DNA from: Amantichitinum ursilacus
GTDB lineage: Bacteria > Pseudomonadota > Gammaproteobacteria > Burkholderiales > Chitinibacteraceae
Direction of reading: 5' to 3'
Assembly (NCBI RefSeq): GCF_001294205.1
Contig: NZ_LAQT01000008.1
Location: 227,214-291,213 of the forward strand
DNA length: 64,000 nucleotides
The translations under genes and the position numbers were made by a program. A model generated the notes under the pieces. The model made no database searches and was not told where the DNA came from. It saw only the letters and a program-made list of their open reading frames with translations. Every line of letters starts with the position of its first letter. Position 1 is the first letter of the stretch. Of this stretch, positions 16,325 to 27,533 are shown piece after piece.

Positions 16325-19081
16325 ATGCCGGATTCCCGCACGTCTCGTGCTTCTTTTACCTTGGTGTTTGGCCTGACAGTGCTGGCTTATGTGGCGCTGG
16401 GCGCGCTGGCGCGCTATTTCGAAAACCGGCCCGGACATCTATCGGATATCTGGTGGGCCGACGCGCTGGCCACCGCGGTGGCCTTGCGTTTGCCGTTGCG
16501 CCAGATCTGGCAGGTGCTGGCGGCGGCCCTGTGTGGCGCGGTGATCATCGCCTTGTTGTATGCGCCATCCTTGCCCATCGGCAGCGTGTTTGTGCTGGCC
16601 AGTCTGGTGGGCATTGCGTTGCCGGCAGCCCTGCTGCATTTTTTGATGGAAGACGGCGTGCATGTGCACGAGGTCAAGCGCTTTATCCAGACGCTGGGCG
16701 CCGTGATGCTGGCGGGTGCGCTGCCCAGTGCGCTGGTGGGCGCGGCGTGTTTCTCGCTGGTGCGCGGGGATGATTTCGAGAACGCGCTGCGGCACTGGTT
16801 TTTAAGCCGCTCCATCGGCATGTTGGGCATTCTGCCGCTGGTGATGGCGTCCGACTTGCGCGTGCTGCTCACCCCACGGTTATGGCGGCTTAATCCCGCC
16901 GTGCTGCTGTTCTTGCTGGTGTCGCTGAGCGCCACCGCCCTGGCGCTGCAGTATTACGCCTATCCCTTTATCGTGATTTCGTTGCCGCTGACACTGGCGG
17001 CGTTTCAGCTTGATCTGGCCGGCGTGGGTTTGCTCGGCCTGGCCAACACCATATTGATGTCGGCGTTGTCGTCGCGCCCTGCGCATGCAGCATGGGCGGT
17101 GGCGGGCGGCGAGCCGCAGATTCTGTCGCTGTCGATGGGCCTGGCGCTGGTGCCGCCCTTGTTGATCAGCGTGCTGGTGTTCCAGCGCAATCATAAAGAA
17201 CGCCAATACCGCGAAAGCGCCGAGCGCTTTGAAAACACCATGCGCTTTAGTGTGATTGGCATCGGGCTGGTCACGCGCCAGGGCCATATTCTGCAAGCCA
17301 ATCAGTCACTGCAGTCGATGCTGGGCTATACCGGCGCGCCGCCGGTGCATTTGTCGATCTGGCAGATGGTGCATCACGAATCGCGTCTGGCTTTGCTGGA
17401 ACTGGTGGAGCAAGTGGCCAGTGGCCAAGTGCGCGGCGCCTCGCGCGAACTGCAATACGAGCGCGGCGACGGCATTACCGCCTGGGCCAACTGGGTGCTG
17501 TCGGCGGTGCATGACGAGCACGGCGTGTTCAGTCATTTCATCGTGCAGACCATTGATATCGACAGTCGCAAACGTGTGGAGCTGGCGCTGGAAGACAGCG
17601 AACGGCGCTGGAAATTTGCGCTGGAAAGCAGCGGCCAGGGCGTGGTGGATTGGGACATGCTCAGCGACCGGCTCTATTTTTCGCCCGCCTGGCGCAACAT
17701 GCTGGGCTACGGCTATGACGATCTGGCCGAAACCGAAGTCAGTTGGCGCAGTTGTATTCATGCCGACGATTTGCCGATTGTGATGGCCGAGATGATTGCG
17801 CATCAGCATGGCGTCACGCCGGAACTGATTAGCGAACATCGTCTGCGCTGCAAGGACGGCAGCTACAAATGGGTCAGCTTGCGCGGCAAGGTGATCCTGC
17901 GGGGGCCGGGCGGGCAGCCGTGGCGCATGATCCTGACGTATATCGATGTAACGCATTCGCACGAATCACGGCTGGCCTTGCAGCGCAGCGAGGCCATGCT
18001 GGCGCAAAGCTCCAAGCTGGCGCGCCTGGGCGCATGGGAAGTTGATCTGACCAGCAAGCAAGTCACATGGTCGGAAGGCATGTTTTTGATCTTTGATATG
18101 CAACCGGGCCGCGTACCCGATGTCACCGAGAGCCTGGCGCTGTTTGCCGACACCTCGCGCAGCGACATGGAAGCGGCGCTGGCGCACGCCATGCAAACCG
18201 GCCGCGGCTGGAATATGGAAGTGGAGGTGGTGACCGCGCTGGGCCGCAGCGTGTGGATACGCTCGCTGGGCCAGGCCGATCTGGTGGATGGCAAGCCGGT
18301 GCGCTTGTGGGGCGTGATCCAGGATATCAGCGAAAGCAAAGCCATCGAATTACTGAAGGGCCAGTTTGTGGCCACGGTGAGCCATGAACTGCGCACGCCG
18401 CTGACCTCGCTGCGCGGCGCCTTGCGGTTGCTGCAGAACCTGGGCAAGGCGTCGCTGGCTCCGCCTTTACAGGAAATGCTGACCGTCGCTGACCGCAATT
18501 GCGATCGGCTGATCATGCTGGTCAACGATATTCTCGATTTTGAAAAACTGAATGCAGGCAAGCTTGAACTGCATGTGGAATGCGTTGATATCGCCACGCT
18601 GGTGCGCCAGGCCGTCGAAACCAACCAGATGTATGCCACGCAATTTAACGTGAGCTTTGCGGTGGATTTGCCTGAAGCGCCGGTGTACGCCCAAGCCGAC
18701 GCCGCCCGGCTGACGCAGGTGATGGCCAATCTGTTATCGAATGCGGCCAAGTTCTCGAAAACCGGCAGCGAGGTGCACGTGCGCATGGAGCCCGATGTGC
18801 GCGCAGAGCGCGACGAGGACGACGGCCCCGGCTGGCGCATTTGCGTCACCGATCAGGGCGCGGGCATTCCGGAAGCGTTTCGCCATCGCATCTTCCAGCC
18901 GTTTTCGCAGGCCGATAGTTCGGACCAGCGTCAGAAAGGCGGCACCGGTCTGGGCCTGGCGATTTCCCATACGCTGGTGGCGGGCATGGGCGGCGAAATC
19001 GGCTTTGACAGCCCACCGGGCGCGGGCGCGACTTTCTATGTGCGGCTGGCGCCGTGCCAGGCCGACGCCACTGTCAATTAA
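16325..19081 (+). CDS. MASE1-PAS-PAS-PAS sensor histidine kinase
   Basis: This 918-aa inner-membrane kinase starts at ATG 16325, preceded by AGGGGG about 5 bp upstream; an in-frame ATG at 16253 is less likely. Residues 1-300 form a MASE1-type domain of eight or more helices. Three PAS segments follow (about 305-430, 430-560 and 565-675, with PAC-type endings such as IVQTIDID and ILTYIDVT). The HisKA box is VSHELRTPLTSLRGALRL. HATPase has N box NLLSNAAKFS, G1 TDQGAGIP and G2 GGTGLGLAIS. There is no receiver domain and no adjacent regulator, so it is an orphan; the signal is unknown. Confidence 0.88.
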   Translation: MPDSRTSRASFTLVFGLTVLAYVALGALARYFENRPGHLSDIWWADALATAVALRLPLRQIWQVLAAALCGAVIIALLYAPSLPIGSVFVLASLVGIALPAALLHFLMEDGVHVHEVKRFIQTLGAVMLAGALPSALVGAACFSLVRGDDFENALRHWFLSRSIGMLGILPLVMASDLRVLLTPRLWRLNPAVLLFLLVSLSATALALQYYAYPFIVISLPLTLAAFQLDLAGVGLLGLANTILMSALSSRPAHAAWAVAGGEPQILSLSMGLALVPPLLISVLVFQRNHKERQYRESAERFENTMRFSVIGIGLVTRQGHILQANQSLQSMLGYTGAPPVHLSIWQMVHHESRLALLELVEQVASGQVRGASRELQYERGDGITAWANWVLSAVHDEHGVFSHFIVQTIDIDSRKRVELALEDSERRWKFALESSGQGVVDWDMLSDRLYFSPAWRNMLGYGYDDLAETEVSWRSCIHADDLPIVMAEMIAHQHGVTPELISEHRLRCKDGSYKWVSLRGKVILRGPGGQPWRMILTYIDVTHSHESRLALQRSEAMLAQSSKLARLGAWEVDLTSKQVTWSEGMFLIFDMQPGRVPDVTESLALFADTSRSDMEAALAHAMQTGRGWNMEVEVVTALGRSVWIRSLGQADLVDGKPVRLWGVIQDISESKAIELLKGQFVATVSHELRTPLTSLRGALRLLQNLGKASLAPPLQEMLTVADRNCDRLIMLVNDILDFEKLNAGKLELHVECVDIATLVRQAVETNQMYATQFNVSFAVDLPEAPVYAQADAARLTQVMANLLSNAAKFSKTGSEVHVRMEPDVRAERDEDDGPGWRICVTDQGAGIPEAFRHRIFQPFSQADSSDQRQKGGTGLGLAISHTLVAGMGGEIGFDSPPGAGATFYVRLAPCQADATVN

Positions 19082-19138
19082 GCGAGCGCGCGACGGGCTG
19101 TTATGATGCGGGTTTCCCCCGACTGCTGCGCGCCCGTT

Positions 19139-20449
19139 ATGGATCATCCTGCATACCTCGATCTCGCCCCGATTCCCCGCGTTAATGGCACCGTGACCTT
19201 GCCCGGTTCCAAGAGCATTTCCAACCGCATTCTGCTGCTGGCCGCGCTGGCTAAAGGCCGCACCGAAGTCAAAGGCCTGCTGGCCAGCGACGATATCGAA
19301 CGCATGCTCGAAGCGCTGGACGCGCTGGGCGTGCAGGTGGCCCAGACCGCGGGCACGCGCGATTTTGTGGTCGACGGCGTGGCCGGTGCGTTTCCGGTTA
19401 AACAAGCCGATCTGTTTCTGGGCAATGCCGGCACCGCATTTCGCCCGCTGACGGCCGCGCTGGCGCTGGCTGGCGGCAGCTACAGATTATCGGGCGTGCC
19501 GCGCATGCACGAGCGCCCGATCGGCGATCTGGTTGATGCGCTGCGCGTGGTGGGGGCGGACGTGACCTATCTGGGTAACGAAGGCTTTCCGCCGTTGCAA
19601 CTGCAGCCGGCCAGCATCTCGGCGGGCCGACTCGTGCCGGTCAAGGGCAATGTCTCCAGCCAGTTTCTGACCGCCTTGCTGATGGCGCTGCCGCTGACTG
19701 GCGAAGACGTCACGATCGAAGTCGTGGGCGAGCTGATCTCCAAGCCGTATATCGAAATCACGCTGAACCTGATGGCGCGCTTTGGCGTCAAGGTGGAGCG
19801 CCGCGACTGGGCCGAGTTCTTTATCCCCGGCGGCCAGGTCTATCAAAGCCCGGGCGTGGTGCACGTGGAAGGCGATGCCTCCAGCGCTTCGTATTTTCTG
19901 GCGGCGGGCGCCATTGGCGGCGGCGCGGTGCGCGTGGAAGGGGTGGGCAGCGAGAGCATTCAGGGCGACAAACGCTTTGCCGAAGTGCTGGCGCAGATGG
20001 GGGCGCAAATCACTTGGGGCGCCAACTATATCGAAGCCGCACCCGCCCCCGGCGGCAAGCTGAAGGCGCTAGATATCGACCTGAACCACATCCCCGACGC
20101 GGCCATGACGATTGCGGTGGCGGCATTGTTTGCCGAGGGCACGACGGTCATCCGCAATATTGAAAGCTGGCGCGTCAAGGAAACCGACCGCCTGGCCGCG
20201 ATGGCGACCGAGTTGCGCAAGATCGGCGCGGCGGTGGAAGAGGGCCAGGACTATATCCGCGTGACCCCGCCGGCGATGTTTATCCCGAATGCCGAAATCG
20301 ATACCTACGATGACCATCGCATGGCGATGTGTTTCTCGCTGGTAGCGCTGGGCGGCGTGCCGGTGCGCATTAACGATCCGGGCTGCACCGCCAAAACTTT
20401 CCCGACTTATTTTGATGTGCTGGCGTCGATTACTACGCCCAGGCTGTGA
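19139..20449 (+). CDS. aroA: 3-phosphoshikimate 1-carboxyvinyltransferase (EPSP synthase)
   Basis: This 436-aa cytosolic enzyme transfers enolpyruvate from PEP to shikimate 3-phosphate in aromatic amino-acid synthesis. It shows both family signatures, [20 protein letters not shown] near residue 21 and [18 protein letters not shown] near 90, and the C-terminal domain with [14 protein letters not shown]. The class I glyphosate-sensitive type is suggested by the LGNAGTA segment. The ATG at 19139 gives an E. coli-like N-terminus; an in-frame ATG at 19103 would add 12 residues. No clear ribosome binding site is seen. It is not in the common serC-pheA-aroA order; the gene stands alone after the histidine kinase. 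Confidence 0.95.
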   Translation: MDHPAYLDLAPIPRVNGTVTLPGSKSISNRILLLAALAKGRTEVKGLLASDDIERMLEALDALGVQVAQTAGTRDFVVDGVAGAFPVKQADLFLGNAGTAFRPLTAALALAGGSYRLSGVPRMHERPIGDLVDALRVVGADVTYLGNEGFPPLQLQPASISAGRLVPVKGNVSSQFLTALLMALPLTGEDVTIEVVGELISKPYIEITLNLMARFGVKVERRDWAEFFIPGGQVYQSPGVVHVEGDASSASYFLAAGAIGGGAVRVEGVGSESIQGDKRFAEVLAQMGAQITWGANYIEAAPAPGGKLKALDIDLNHIPDAAMTIAVAALFAEGTTVIRNIESWRVKETDRLAAMATELRKIGAAVEEGQDYIRVTPPAMFIPNAEIDTYDDHRMAMCFSLVALGGVPVRINDPGCTAKTFPTYFDVLASITTPRL

Positions 20450-20464
20450 TTTGCCGCAGCGGCG

Positions 20465-20506
20465 GTAGGGTGCGTTACCCCGGCTTTTCGGGGCAACGCA
20501 CATTTT
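20465..20506. repeat. REP-like palindrome, GGGTGCGTTA family
   Basis: GTAGGGTGCGTTACCCCG, a short TTTT-containing loop, then CGGGGCAACGCACATTTT. The same family recurs at 53431, 53561, 63206 and 63318. Located just after aroA, where it could also act as a transcript end. Confidence 0.75.
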
Positions 20507-20597
20507 GACGCGACGGCCTGAACCCCCACCGGTCCGTCCGACGTGCAAGGCATGGCGAACGCGGGTCGCATCTAGCACCGCCGCGCAATGCCCCCAT

Positions 20598-20625
20598 CTT
20601 GAAAGCGGTTTTTATGTCCCCATTT
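20598..20625 (+). promoter_or_regulatory. Sigma-32 heat-shock promoter of htpG
   Basis: CTTGAAA (20598-20604), a 13-bp spacer, then CCCCATTT (20618-20625) match the RpoH consensus CTTGAAA-N11-16-CCCCATNT at every defined position. It lies 40 bp before the htpG start codon. Confidence 0.85.
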
Positions 20626-20664
20626 CGTTGCCAGCGAACTTGTAGCAACCAGGAGCTTTGATTC

Positions 20665-22554
20665 ATGAGTAAAGAAACGCTGGGCTTTCAGGCCGAAGTG
20701 AAACAACTGTTGCAGTTGATGATTCATTCCTTGTATTCCAACAAGGAAATCTTTCTGCGCGAATTGATTTCGAATGCATCGGATGCCTGCGATAAATTGC
20801 GCTTTGAAGCCATCCACCATGGCGATCTGTACGAAGGCGACGGTGATCTGAATATCAAACTGGCTTTCGATAAAGAAGCGCGCACCATTACGCTAAGCGA
20901 TAACGGTATCGGCATGAGCCGCGATGAAGTCATCGCCAATATCGGCACCATTGCGCGTTCTGGCACCAAAGAATTCTTTAGCAAGCTGACCGGCGATGCG
21001 CAAAAAGACAGCCATTTGATTGGCCAGTTTGGCGTGGGTTTTTATTCGGCATTTATCGTCGCCGATAAAGTCACGCTGACCACGCGTCGCGCCGGTGCGC
21101 CAGCCGATCAGGCCGTGCGTTGGGAAAGTGGCGGTGAAGGCGACTTTACGCTGGAAGAAGTCAGCAAAGCGTCGCGCGGCACCGAAATCGTGCTGCATCT
21201 GAAAGAAGGCGAGGACGAGTTCCTTGATGACTGGCGTCTGCGCGGCATTATCCGCAAGTATTCCGACCACATCAGCCTGCCGATTTTGATGGCTAAACAG
21301 CCGACCTATGACAACGACGGCAATGTGGTGCCCGCCGAAGGTCTGGAGCCGGTGAATCAGGCCAATGCGCTGTGGACCCGCAACAAGTCGGACATTACCG
21401 ACGAGCAATACAAAGAATTCTACAAACATGTGGCGCATGACTTTGATGAGCCCTTGGCCTGGAGCCATGCCCGCATTGAAGGCCGCCAGGAATACACCGA
21501 ATTGCTGTTTATTCCGAAGCGCGCGCCGTTTGATTTGTATGAACGTGATCGCCGCAATGGCATCAAGCTGTACGTTAAACGCGTCTTTATTATGGAAGAC
21601 GCCGAAAAGCTGATGCCGCAATATCTGCGCTTTGTGCGCGGCGTGATTGATTCGGCCGATTTGCCTTTGAATGTATCGCGTGAAATTCTGCAAGCCAGCC
21701 GCGAAGTGGAAACCATCAAATCGGGCTGCGTAAAAAAAGTATTGGGCGTGCTGGAAGATCTGGCCGAGAACAAACCAGAAGATTACGCGGTGTTCTGGGA
21801 GCAATTTGGCAAGGTGCTGAAAGAAGGTACCGGTGAGGATTTCGCCAATAAAGAGCGCATTGCCAAGCTGCTGCGTTTTGCCTCCACGCTGGCCGATACC
21901 GAAGCGCAAACCGTCACGCTGGCTGACTATATCGGCCGGATGAAGGAAGGCCAGGACAAGATTTATTACATTACCGGCGACACGTTTGCCGCCGCGCAAC
22001 ACAGCCCGCATCTGGAAATCTTCCGCAAGAAGGGCATTGAAGTGCTGCTGCTGGCCGACCGCGTCGATGAATGGCTGGTGTCGAGCCTGACCGAATTCGA
22101 TGGCAAGCAATTGCAATCGGTGGCCAAGGGCGAACTGGATCTGAGCGCGTTTGAAGACGAAGCCGAAAAGCAGCAGCAAGAAGCTGCGGCGGCGGAACTG
22201 GCCGATGTGATCGAGAAGTTCAAGACCACGCTGGGCGACAAGGTAAAAGACGTGCGCGTGACGCACCGTCTGACCGATAGCCCGGCTTGCCTGGTGGTGG
22301 ACAACTTCGACATGAGCGCCAACCTGGAACGCCTGCTGAAACAAGCTGGCCAGGACGTGAAAGCCACGCGCCCGATCCTGGAAGTGAATCCGGAACATGC
22401 GCTGGTGAAGAAGCTGAAGGCGCAGCTCGACGGTGAACGCTTTGAAGACTGGACCCACCTGCTGTACGACCAGGCCGTGCTGGCCGAGGGCGCGCAGCTG
22501 GAAGACCCGGCGGGCTTTGTGAAGCGCTTGAATGGGCTGATGGCGCAGATGTAA
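20665..22554 (+). CDS. htpG: Molecular chaperone HtpG (Hsp90)
   Basis: This 629-aa cytosolic Hsp90 has the expected length. The N-terminal GHKL ATPase domain has [26 protein letters not shown] and [17 protein letters not shown]. The middle domain contains the catalytic-loop arginine region ([11 protein letters not shown]) and the C-terminal dimerisation domain runs to the stop. It refolds or stabilises stress-denatured proteins. AGGAG lies 8 bp before the ATG. Regulation by heat shock is supported by the perfect sigma-32 promoter, and a strong terminator follows. Confidence 0.97.
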   Translation: MSKETLGFQAEVKQLLQLMIHSLYSNKEIFLRELISNASDACDKLRFEAIHHGDLYEGDGDLNIKLAFDKEARTITLSDNGIGMSRDEVIANIGTIARSGTKEFFSKLTGDAQKDSHLIGQFGVGFYSAFIVADKVTLTTRRAGAPADQAVRWESGGEGDFTLEEVSKASRGTEIVLHLKEGEDEFLDDWRLRGIIRKYSDHISLPILMAKQPTYDNDGNVVPAEGLEPVNQANALWTRNKSDITDEQYKEFYKHVAHDFDEPLAWSHARIEGRQEYTELLFIPKRAPFDLYERDRRNGIKLYVKRVFIMEDAEKLMPQYLRFVRGVIDSADLPLNVSREILQASREVETIKSGCVKKVLGVLEDLAENKPEDYAVFWEQFGKVLKEGTGEDFANKERIAKLLRFASTLADTEAQTVTLADYIGRMKEGQDKIYYITGDTFAAAQHSPHLEIFRKKGIEVLLLADRVDEWLVSSLTEFDGKQLQSVAKGELDLSAFEDEAEKQQQEAAAAELADVIEKFKTTLGDKVKDVRVTHRLTDSPACLVVDNFDMSANLERLLKQAGQDVKATRPILEVNPEHALVKKLKAQLDGERFEDWTHLLYDQAVLAEGAQLEDPAGFVKRLNGLMAQM

Positions 22555-22572
22555 TTGCGCTTGCGGTTAAGC

Positions 22573-22602
22573 AAAACGGCGATCTGCGGATCGCCGTTTT
22601 TT
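22573..22602 (+). terminator. Rho-independent terminator of htpG
   Basis: Stem AAAACGGCGATC / GATCGCCGTTTT with a 4-base loop and a T run, 18 bp after the htpG stop. Confidence 0.92.
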
Positions 22603-22721
22603 ATGTAGGGCTGCGCCAATGGTATTTGCGCGTATCGGGTGGCATAGACGTCTTCTTCCATATTCCAACATCCAGCGGCAGATGATCGAGACGCCACCAT
22701 TTGCATCTTTTTTGTCGGCTT

Positions 22722-22748
22722 TGGGTGGTGGGTCTTGACCCACCCTAT
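22722..22748. repeat. REP-like palindrome, GGGTGGGTC family
   Basis: TGGGTGGTGGGTC then TTGACCCACCCTAT. First of three copies within 150 bp of the 328-bp htpG-waaF gap (22722, 22771, 22842); orientation alternates. Confidence 0.75.
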
Positions 22749-22770
22749 GCGCTGATTTGGCGCTGTCTTA

Positions 22771-22793
22771 TAGGGTGGGTCGTGACCCACCAT
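22771..22793. repeat. REP-like palindrome, GGGTGGGTC family
   Basis: TAGGGTGGGTC then GTGACCCACCATT, in opposite orientation to the copy at 22722. The pair could form a larger cruciform. Confidence 0.75.
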
Positions 22794-22841
22794 TCAATGC
22801 CAACGAGAAAATTGCAGCCGCTCGCAACACTTTTTTCGGCT

Positions 22842-22869
22842 TTGGTCGGTGGGTCCAGACCCACCCTAT
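22842..22869. repeat. REP-like palindrome, GGGTGGGTC family
   Basis: TTGGTCGGTGGGTC then CAGACCCACCCTATG, ending 13 bp before the waaF stop codon on the other strand. Confidence 0.7.
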
Positions 22870-22882
22870 GCATTGCTGATGG

Positions 22883-23905
22883 TTACGTATGTGCGCCCAG
22901 CAATAGCAGTTTTTCGATGGCCTTGTTGGCCAGCGGGGCTTCCAGCTGGTTAAGGCAATTCATATGCCCCAGCGGGCAGACGCGTTCAAAGCAGGGGCTG
23001 CAATCCAGATCGAGCGTCACGATTTCGGCGCGATGCGATAGCGGCGGGGTGAAACCAGGCGAACTGGAGCCATAGATGGCCACCAACGGGCGGTCCAGCG
23101 CGGCGGCCACGTGCATCAAGCCCGAGTCATTGGCCACCACCACGCGCGCCAGGGACATCAAATCAATCGCTTCCGCCAGGCTGGTTTGTCCGCACAGATT
23201 GACCGCGCCGGGTGCGAGGGCGGCGATTTCGCTGGCGATTTCGTCATCTTTCTTTGAGCCAAACAGCCACACCTGCTCGCCCATGGCCATGCGCATGCGC
23301 GCCAGCGCGGCAAAGTGCACGGCGGGCCAGCGCTTGGCCGGGCCGTATTCCGCGCCGGGGCAACAGGCGACGATGGGGCGGTCGGCGGTCAGTTGCAGTT
23401 TGTTAAGCGCGGCCTGGCGCGAGGCATCGTCCACTTTCAGTTGGGGATGTTCCACCGGCCGTTGCAGCGGCTGGTTGGCGTCTTGCGCCAGCGCGGCAAA
23501 GCGTTCCACCATCTGCGGCAGCGCCACCGGGTCCAGCACGCGCGTGTCGTTCATGATCAGGCTGCGGCCTTCGCGCGCCCAGCCCGTGCGAGTGCGGATA
23601 CCAGCAAACCACGGCACCAGCGCCGACTTGAACGAATTGGGTAACACAATCGCCTGGTCGTATCCTTGCGCGCGCAAGCGGCGGCCTTCGCCGGCGCGTT
23701 GCAACAGGCGCAGGCTGCCGTGGGCAAACGGGTTGTCGATGGTGGCGTGGATTTCGGGCATGCGCGCATGCACCGGGCGCGTCCAGGCGGGCGCATACAC
23801 GTCGATCTGCACGGCGGGGTAACGCGCGGCCAGCCGTCGATACAAGGGTTGCGCCATGATGGCGTCGCCGACCCAGGCCGGGGCGACGATCAGGATTTTT
23901 TTCAT
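22883..23905 (-). CDS. waaF: ADP-heptose:LPS heptosyltransferase II
   Basis: This 340-aa glycosyltransferase family 9 protein adds the second heptose to the LPS inner core at the cytoplasmic face. Diagnostic segments are MKKILIVAPAWVGDAIMAQPLYRRL at the N-terminus, LPNSFKSALVPWFAGIRTRTGW, and the nucleotide-sugar-binding region ANDSGLMHVAAALDRPLVAIYGSSSPGFTPPL. Length fits E. coli WaaF (348). It stands alone with a dyad terminator on its upstream side belonging to the ilvE transcript. Confidence 0.93.
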   Translation of the reverse strand: MKKILIVAPAWVGDAIMAQPLYRRLAARYPAVQIDVYAPAWTRPVHARMPEIHATIDNPFAHGSLRLLQRAGEGRRLRAQGYDQAIVLPNSFKSALVPWFAGIRTRTGWAREGRSLIMNDTRVLDPVALPQMVERFAALAQDANQPLQRPVEHPQLKVDDASRQAALNKLQLTADRPIVACCPGAEYGPAKRWPAVHFAALARMRMAMGEQVWLFGSKKDDEIASEIAALAPGAVNLCGQTSLAEAIDLMSLARVVVANDSGLMHVAAALDRPLVAIYGSSSPGFTPPLSHRAEIVTLDLDCSPCFERVCPLGHMNCLNQLEAPLANKAIEKLLLLGAHT

Positions 23906-23972
23906 GCGGTTTCCGCTGAATGCTACTGGATCAACTAACTGTTTAACGATTCAAATACCCGACTTCAAACGA

Positions 23973-23997
23973 CAAAACGGCGCCAGGCGCCGTTTTG
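23973..23997 (-). terminator. Terminator after ilvE / zinc-finger operon
   Basis: CAAAACGGCGCC / GGCGCCGTTTTG near-perfect hairpin 17 bp after the stop of the small zinc-finger gene, with T-rich flanks on both strands. Confidence 0.85.
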
Positions 23998-24014
23998 TTA
24001 AGCAAAGCCATCGC

Positions 24015-24224
24015 TTAGTGATGGCCTTTAAGCACTTCGCCCGCCTTGATGCGATAACGGGTGCCGCAATACGGGCACAGCGCCTCACCGGTTTTTTCAA
24101 TCGGCAAGAACACGCGCGGGTGCGCGTTCCATTTCATCATGTCCGGCATCGGGCAGTGCAGCGGCAGATCGCTGGCCACAATTTCGATTTCGCGCTGGGT
24201 ATTGTCTTTGAGCGTTGTGGTCAT
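24015..24224 (-). CDS. CHCC-type zinc-finger protein
   Basis: This 69-aa protein belongs to the zf-CHCC family (related to the NDUFS6 zinc domain of complex I). The likely metal ligands are a Cys-Pro (HCPMP near residue 23), a His in NAHPRVFL, and Cys-x2-Cys in CPYCGTRY near the end. It lies 7 bp after the ilvE stop and ends before a shared terminator. Coupling of this small protein gene to ilvE is frequent in betaproteobacteria; its biochemical role is not known. Confidence 0.85.
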   Translation of the reverse strand: MTTTLKDNTQREIEIVASDLPLHCPMPDMMKWNAHPRVFLPIEKTGEALCPYCGTRYRIKAGEVLKGHH

Positions 24225-24231
24225 GCTGTTC

Positions 24232-25155
24232 TCACTTGACGTAGGTTAGCCATTCGCTGTGGTCAGCGGCCAGGCCTTTCACGCAGTCGAAGTAACGCTT
24301 TTGCAGTTTTTCGGTGATCGGGCCCCGCGTGCCGGCGCCGATGGTGCGGCCGTCCAGTTCGCGAATCGGCGTGACTTCTGCGGCGGTGCCGGTAAAGAAC
24401 GCTTCGTCGGCGGTATAGACTTCGTCGCGCGTAATGCGTTTTTCGATCACTTGCAGGCCGAATTCTTCGGCCAGTTGCACGATGGTGTCGCGCGTGATGC
24501 CTTCCAGCGCGCTGGTCAGATCCGGCGTGTAGATTTTGCCTTTGCGCACGATGAAGACGTTTTCGCCCGAACCTTCGGCCACATAACCTTCGTTATCCAG
24601 CAGCAATGCTTCATCGTAGCCGTCACGCGTGGCTTCGGTGTTGGCGAGGATGGAGTTCATGTAGTTGCCGTTGGCCTTGGCCTTGCACATCGTGATGTTG
24701 ACGTGATGGCGGGTAAACGACGAGGTTTTGACGCGGATGCCTTTTTCCAGGCCTTCGGTGCCCAGATACGCGCCCCACGGCCATGCGCCGACGATGATGT
24801 GCACGTCATTGGCGGGCGGGGCCACGCCCAGCTTGCCCGGGCCATAAAAGGCCATCGGACGCATGTAACACGATTGCAGACCGTTTTCTTTAACCACAGC
24901 GATCGACGCGGCGTTGAGCTCGTCTTTGCTGAACGGCAGCGCCATGCCCAGGATGTGGGCCGAGCGGAACAGGCGATCGGTGTGGTCTTGCAGGCGGAAA
25001 ATCGCCGGGCCGTTGGGGGTTTCGTAAGCGCGCACGCCTTCGAATACGCCCAGGCCATAGTGCAGGGTATGGGTTAAAACGTGGGTGGTCGCTTCGCGCC
25101 ACGGTACCAGTTTGCCGTCGTACCAGATGACGCCATCGCGGTCGGCCATCGACAT
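24232..25155 (-). CDS. ilvE: Branched-chain amino acid aminotransferase
   Basis: This 307-aa PLP enzyme interconverts branched-chain amino acids and their 2-oxo acids. It is a class IV aminotransferase: GLGVFEGVRAYET near residue 35, PLP lysine K160 in CKAKANGNY, and cofactor-binding EGSGENVF. Length agrees with E. coli IlvE (309). The ATG at 25155 is preferred because GGAGA lies about 9 bp upstream and the protein then starts MSMADRDGVIWYDG, as in orthologues. It forms an operon with the zinc-finger gene. Confidence 0.95.
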   Translation of the reverse strand: MSMADRDGVIWYDGKLVPWREATTHVLTHTLHYGLGVFEGVRAYETPNGPAIFRLQDHTDRLFRSAHILGMALPFSKDELNAASIAVVKENGLQSCYMRPMAFYGPGKLGVAPPANDVHIIVGAWPWGAYLGTEGLEKGIRVKTSSFTRHHVNITMCKAKANGNYMNSILANTEATRDGYDEALLLDNEGYVAEGSGENVFIVRKGKIYTPDLTSALEGITRDTIVQLAEEFGLQVIEKRITRDEVYTADEAFFTGTAAEVTPIRELDGRTIGAGTRGPITEKLQKRYFDCVKGLAADHSEWLTYVK

Positions 25156-25534
25156 GGGTGCTTCTCCTGCCTGCTCGGATAATCGGAAAGTGGGTGATTG
25201 TAACCGAAGCGGCCGCGCTACCTCCACTGCAGCGATGTAGCGTGTGATACGCGGTGCGACTGCTGCGCGCGGGCAGAAATTGCGCCGCGCAATCATGTGT
25301 GGTCATTTACGCGCGTGCTGCTGAGGGCAGTCTGCCGTTGGGCGGCGAGATTTTGTCTGCAACATCAGGGGCGTAGGCTGTGGCGCGAGCCTTGGCACGG
25401 GCTGCGGCTGGGCCGATGTAGTCGCCTGGCCAGACCTTCACGGCCAGCGTTCATTATTTTCTGTTAAACTCGTTGATTCGCTTGGGGTTTCCCCGGCATC
25501 AACAGAATCCAACATCCGTGGGAGCAGGTTCAGG
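25156..25534. other. Divergent intergenic region between ilvE and rhlE-type gene
   Basis: 379 bp without a convincing gene. The only clear structure is the hairpin at 25472-25503 described separately. The AT-rich segment TTATTTTCTGTTAAACT (about 25454-25470) is the best promoter candidate for the helicase gene, but no good -35 is seen. Confidence 0.4.
25472..25503 (+). promoter_or_regulatory. 5' leader hairpin of DEAD-box helicase gene
   Basis: GTTGAT pairs with ATCAAC, and inside it GGGG pairs with CCCC across a TTT loop, separated by an internal loop. It ends 31 nt before the start codon, so it would be in the mRNA leader. A target for the helicase's own regulation is speculation. Confidence 0.35.
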
Positions 25535-26926
<1,392 letters not shown>

Positions 26927-26941
26927 TCCAGCGCCCGGTCG

Positions 26942-27403
26942 ATGACGAACGCGATGTCGAGTCCGTTTGCTGTTGCCTGGCAGCAGCGGCTGGTAGAGGG
27001 TTTTCCGCTACTGGCCGCCATGGGCGTTACGGTGCAGGGCACTGCCGAACACTGGCAGTTGCATGCGCCGTTTGCCCCCAACCGCAATGATCATGGCACC
27101 GCATTTGGCGCCAGTATTTCTAGCCTGGCCACCATCGCGGGCTGGATGGCGGTGAATGTCTGGGCGGATATGCCCGTTGATGTGGTCATCCAGCACGGCA
27201 GCACGGATTTTGTGCGGCCGCTGCAGTCTGATTTGCGGGCGCAAGTGGCGCTCGTGTCCCCCGAAGCAATCCTCAAATTGAATGGCACCCTGGCGCGAGG
27301 CCGGCCTGCGCGGCTGGCGGTCGAAGTGACCGTCACCGCGGTGGATGACCCGGCAATGACTGCGGCGCAATTTGCGGGCCGCTATGTGGCGGTGCGGTTG
27401 TAA
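26942..27403 (+). CDS. YiiD C-terminal-type hotdog thioesterase (putative)
   Basis: This 153-aa protein resembles the thioesterase domain found at the C-terminus of YiiD. It has the hotdog-fold signature APNRNDHGTAFGASISSLATIAGW (about residues 44-67) and a beta-rich second half (VVIQHGSTDFVRPLQSDLRAQV). A start at 26954 would remove four residues. It lies 15 bp after the helicase gene and may be co-transcribed. Hydrolysis of an acyl-CoA or acyl-ACP thioester is inferred from the fold; the substrate is unknown. Confidence 0.75.
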   Translation: MTNAMSSPFAVAWQQRLVEGFPLLAAMGVTVQGTAEHWQLHAPFAPNRNDHGTAFGASISSLATIAGWMAVNVWADMPVDVVIQHGSTDFVRPLQSDLRAQVALVSPEAILKLNGTLARGRPARLAVEVTVTAVDDPAMTAAQFAGRYVAVRL

Positions 27404-27466
27404 CGCGGTTTGATGATGCTGCGGTCCTGATCCTCTATCTGGCAATGCGTAATTTCGGGACGAAAA

Positions 27467-27490
27467 AAAACGGGGCGATTGCCCCGTTTT
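27467..27490. terminator. Bidirectional terminator
   Basis: AAAACGGGGC-GATT-GCCCCGTTTT with A and T runs on both sides, placed between the convergent thioesterase and porin genes. Confidence 0.92.
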
Positions 27491-27533
27491 TTATTTGCTA
27501 CATGCTCTAGACGCGAGCGCTAAACCGTAATGG

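Noticed and set aside
20893..22458. A 521-codon open frame antisense to htpG
   Set aside because: The plus-strand frame is a complete, textbook Hsp90; the antisense frame has no ribosome binding site and no recognisable domain. Long antisense frames are expected in GC-rich DNA.
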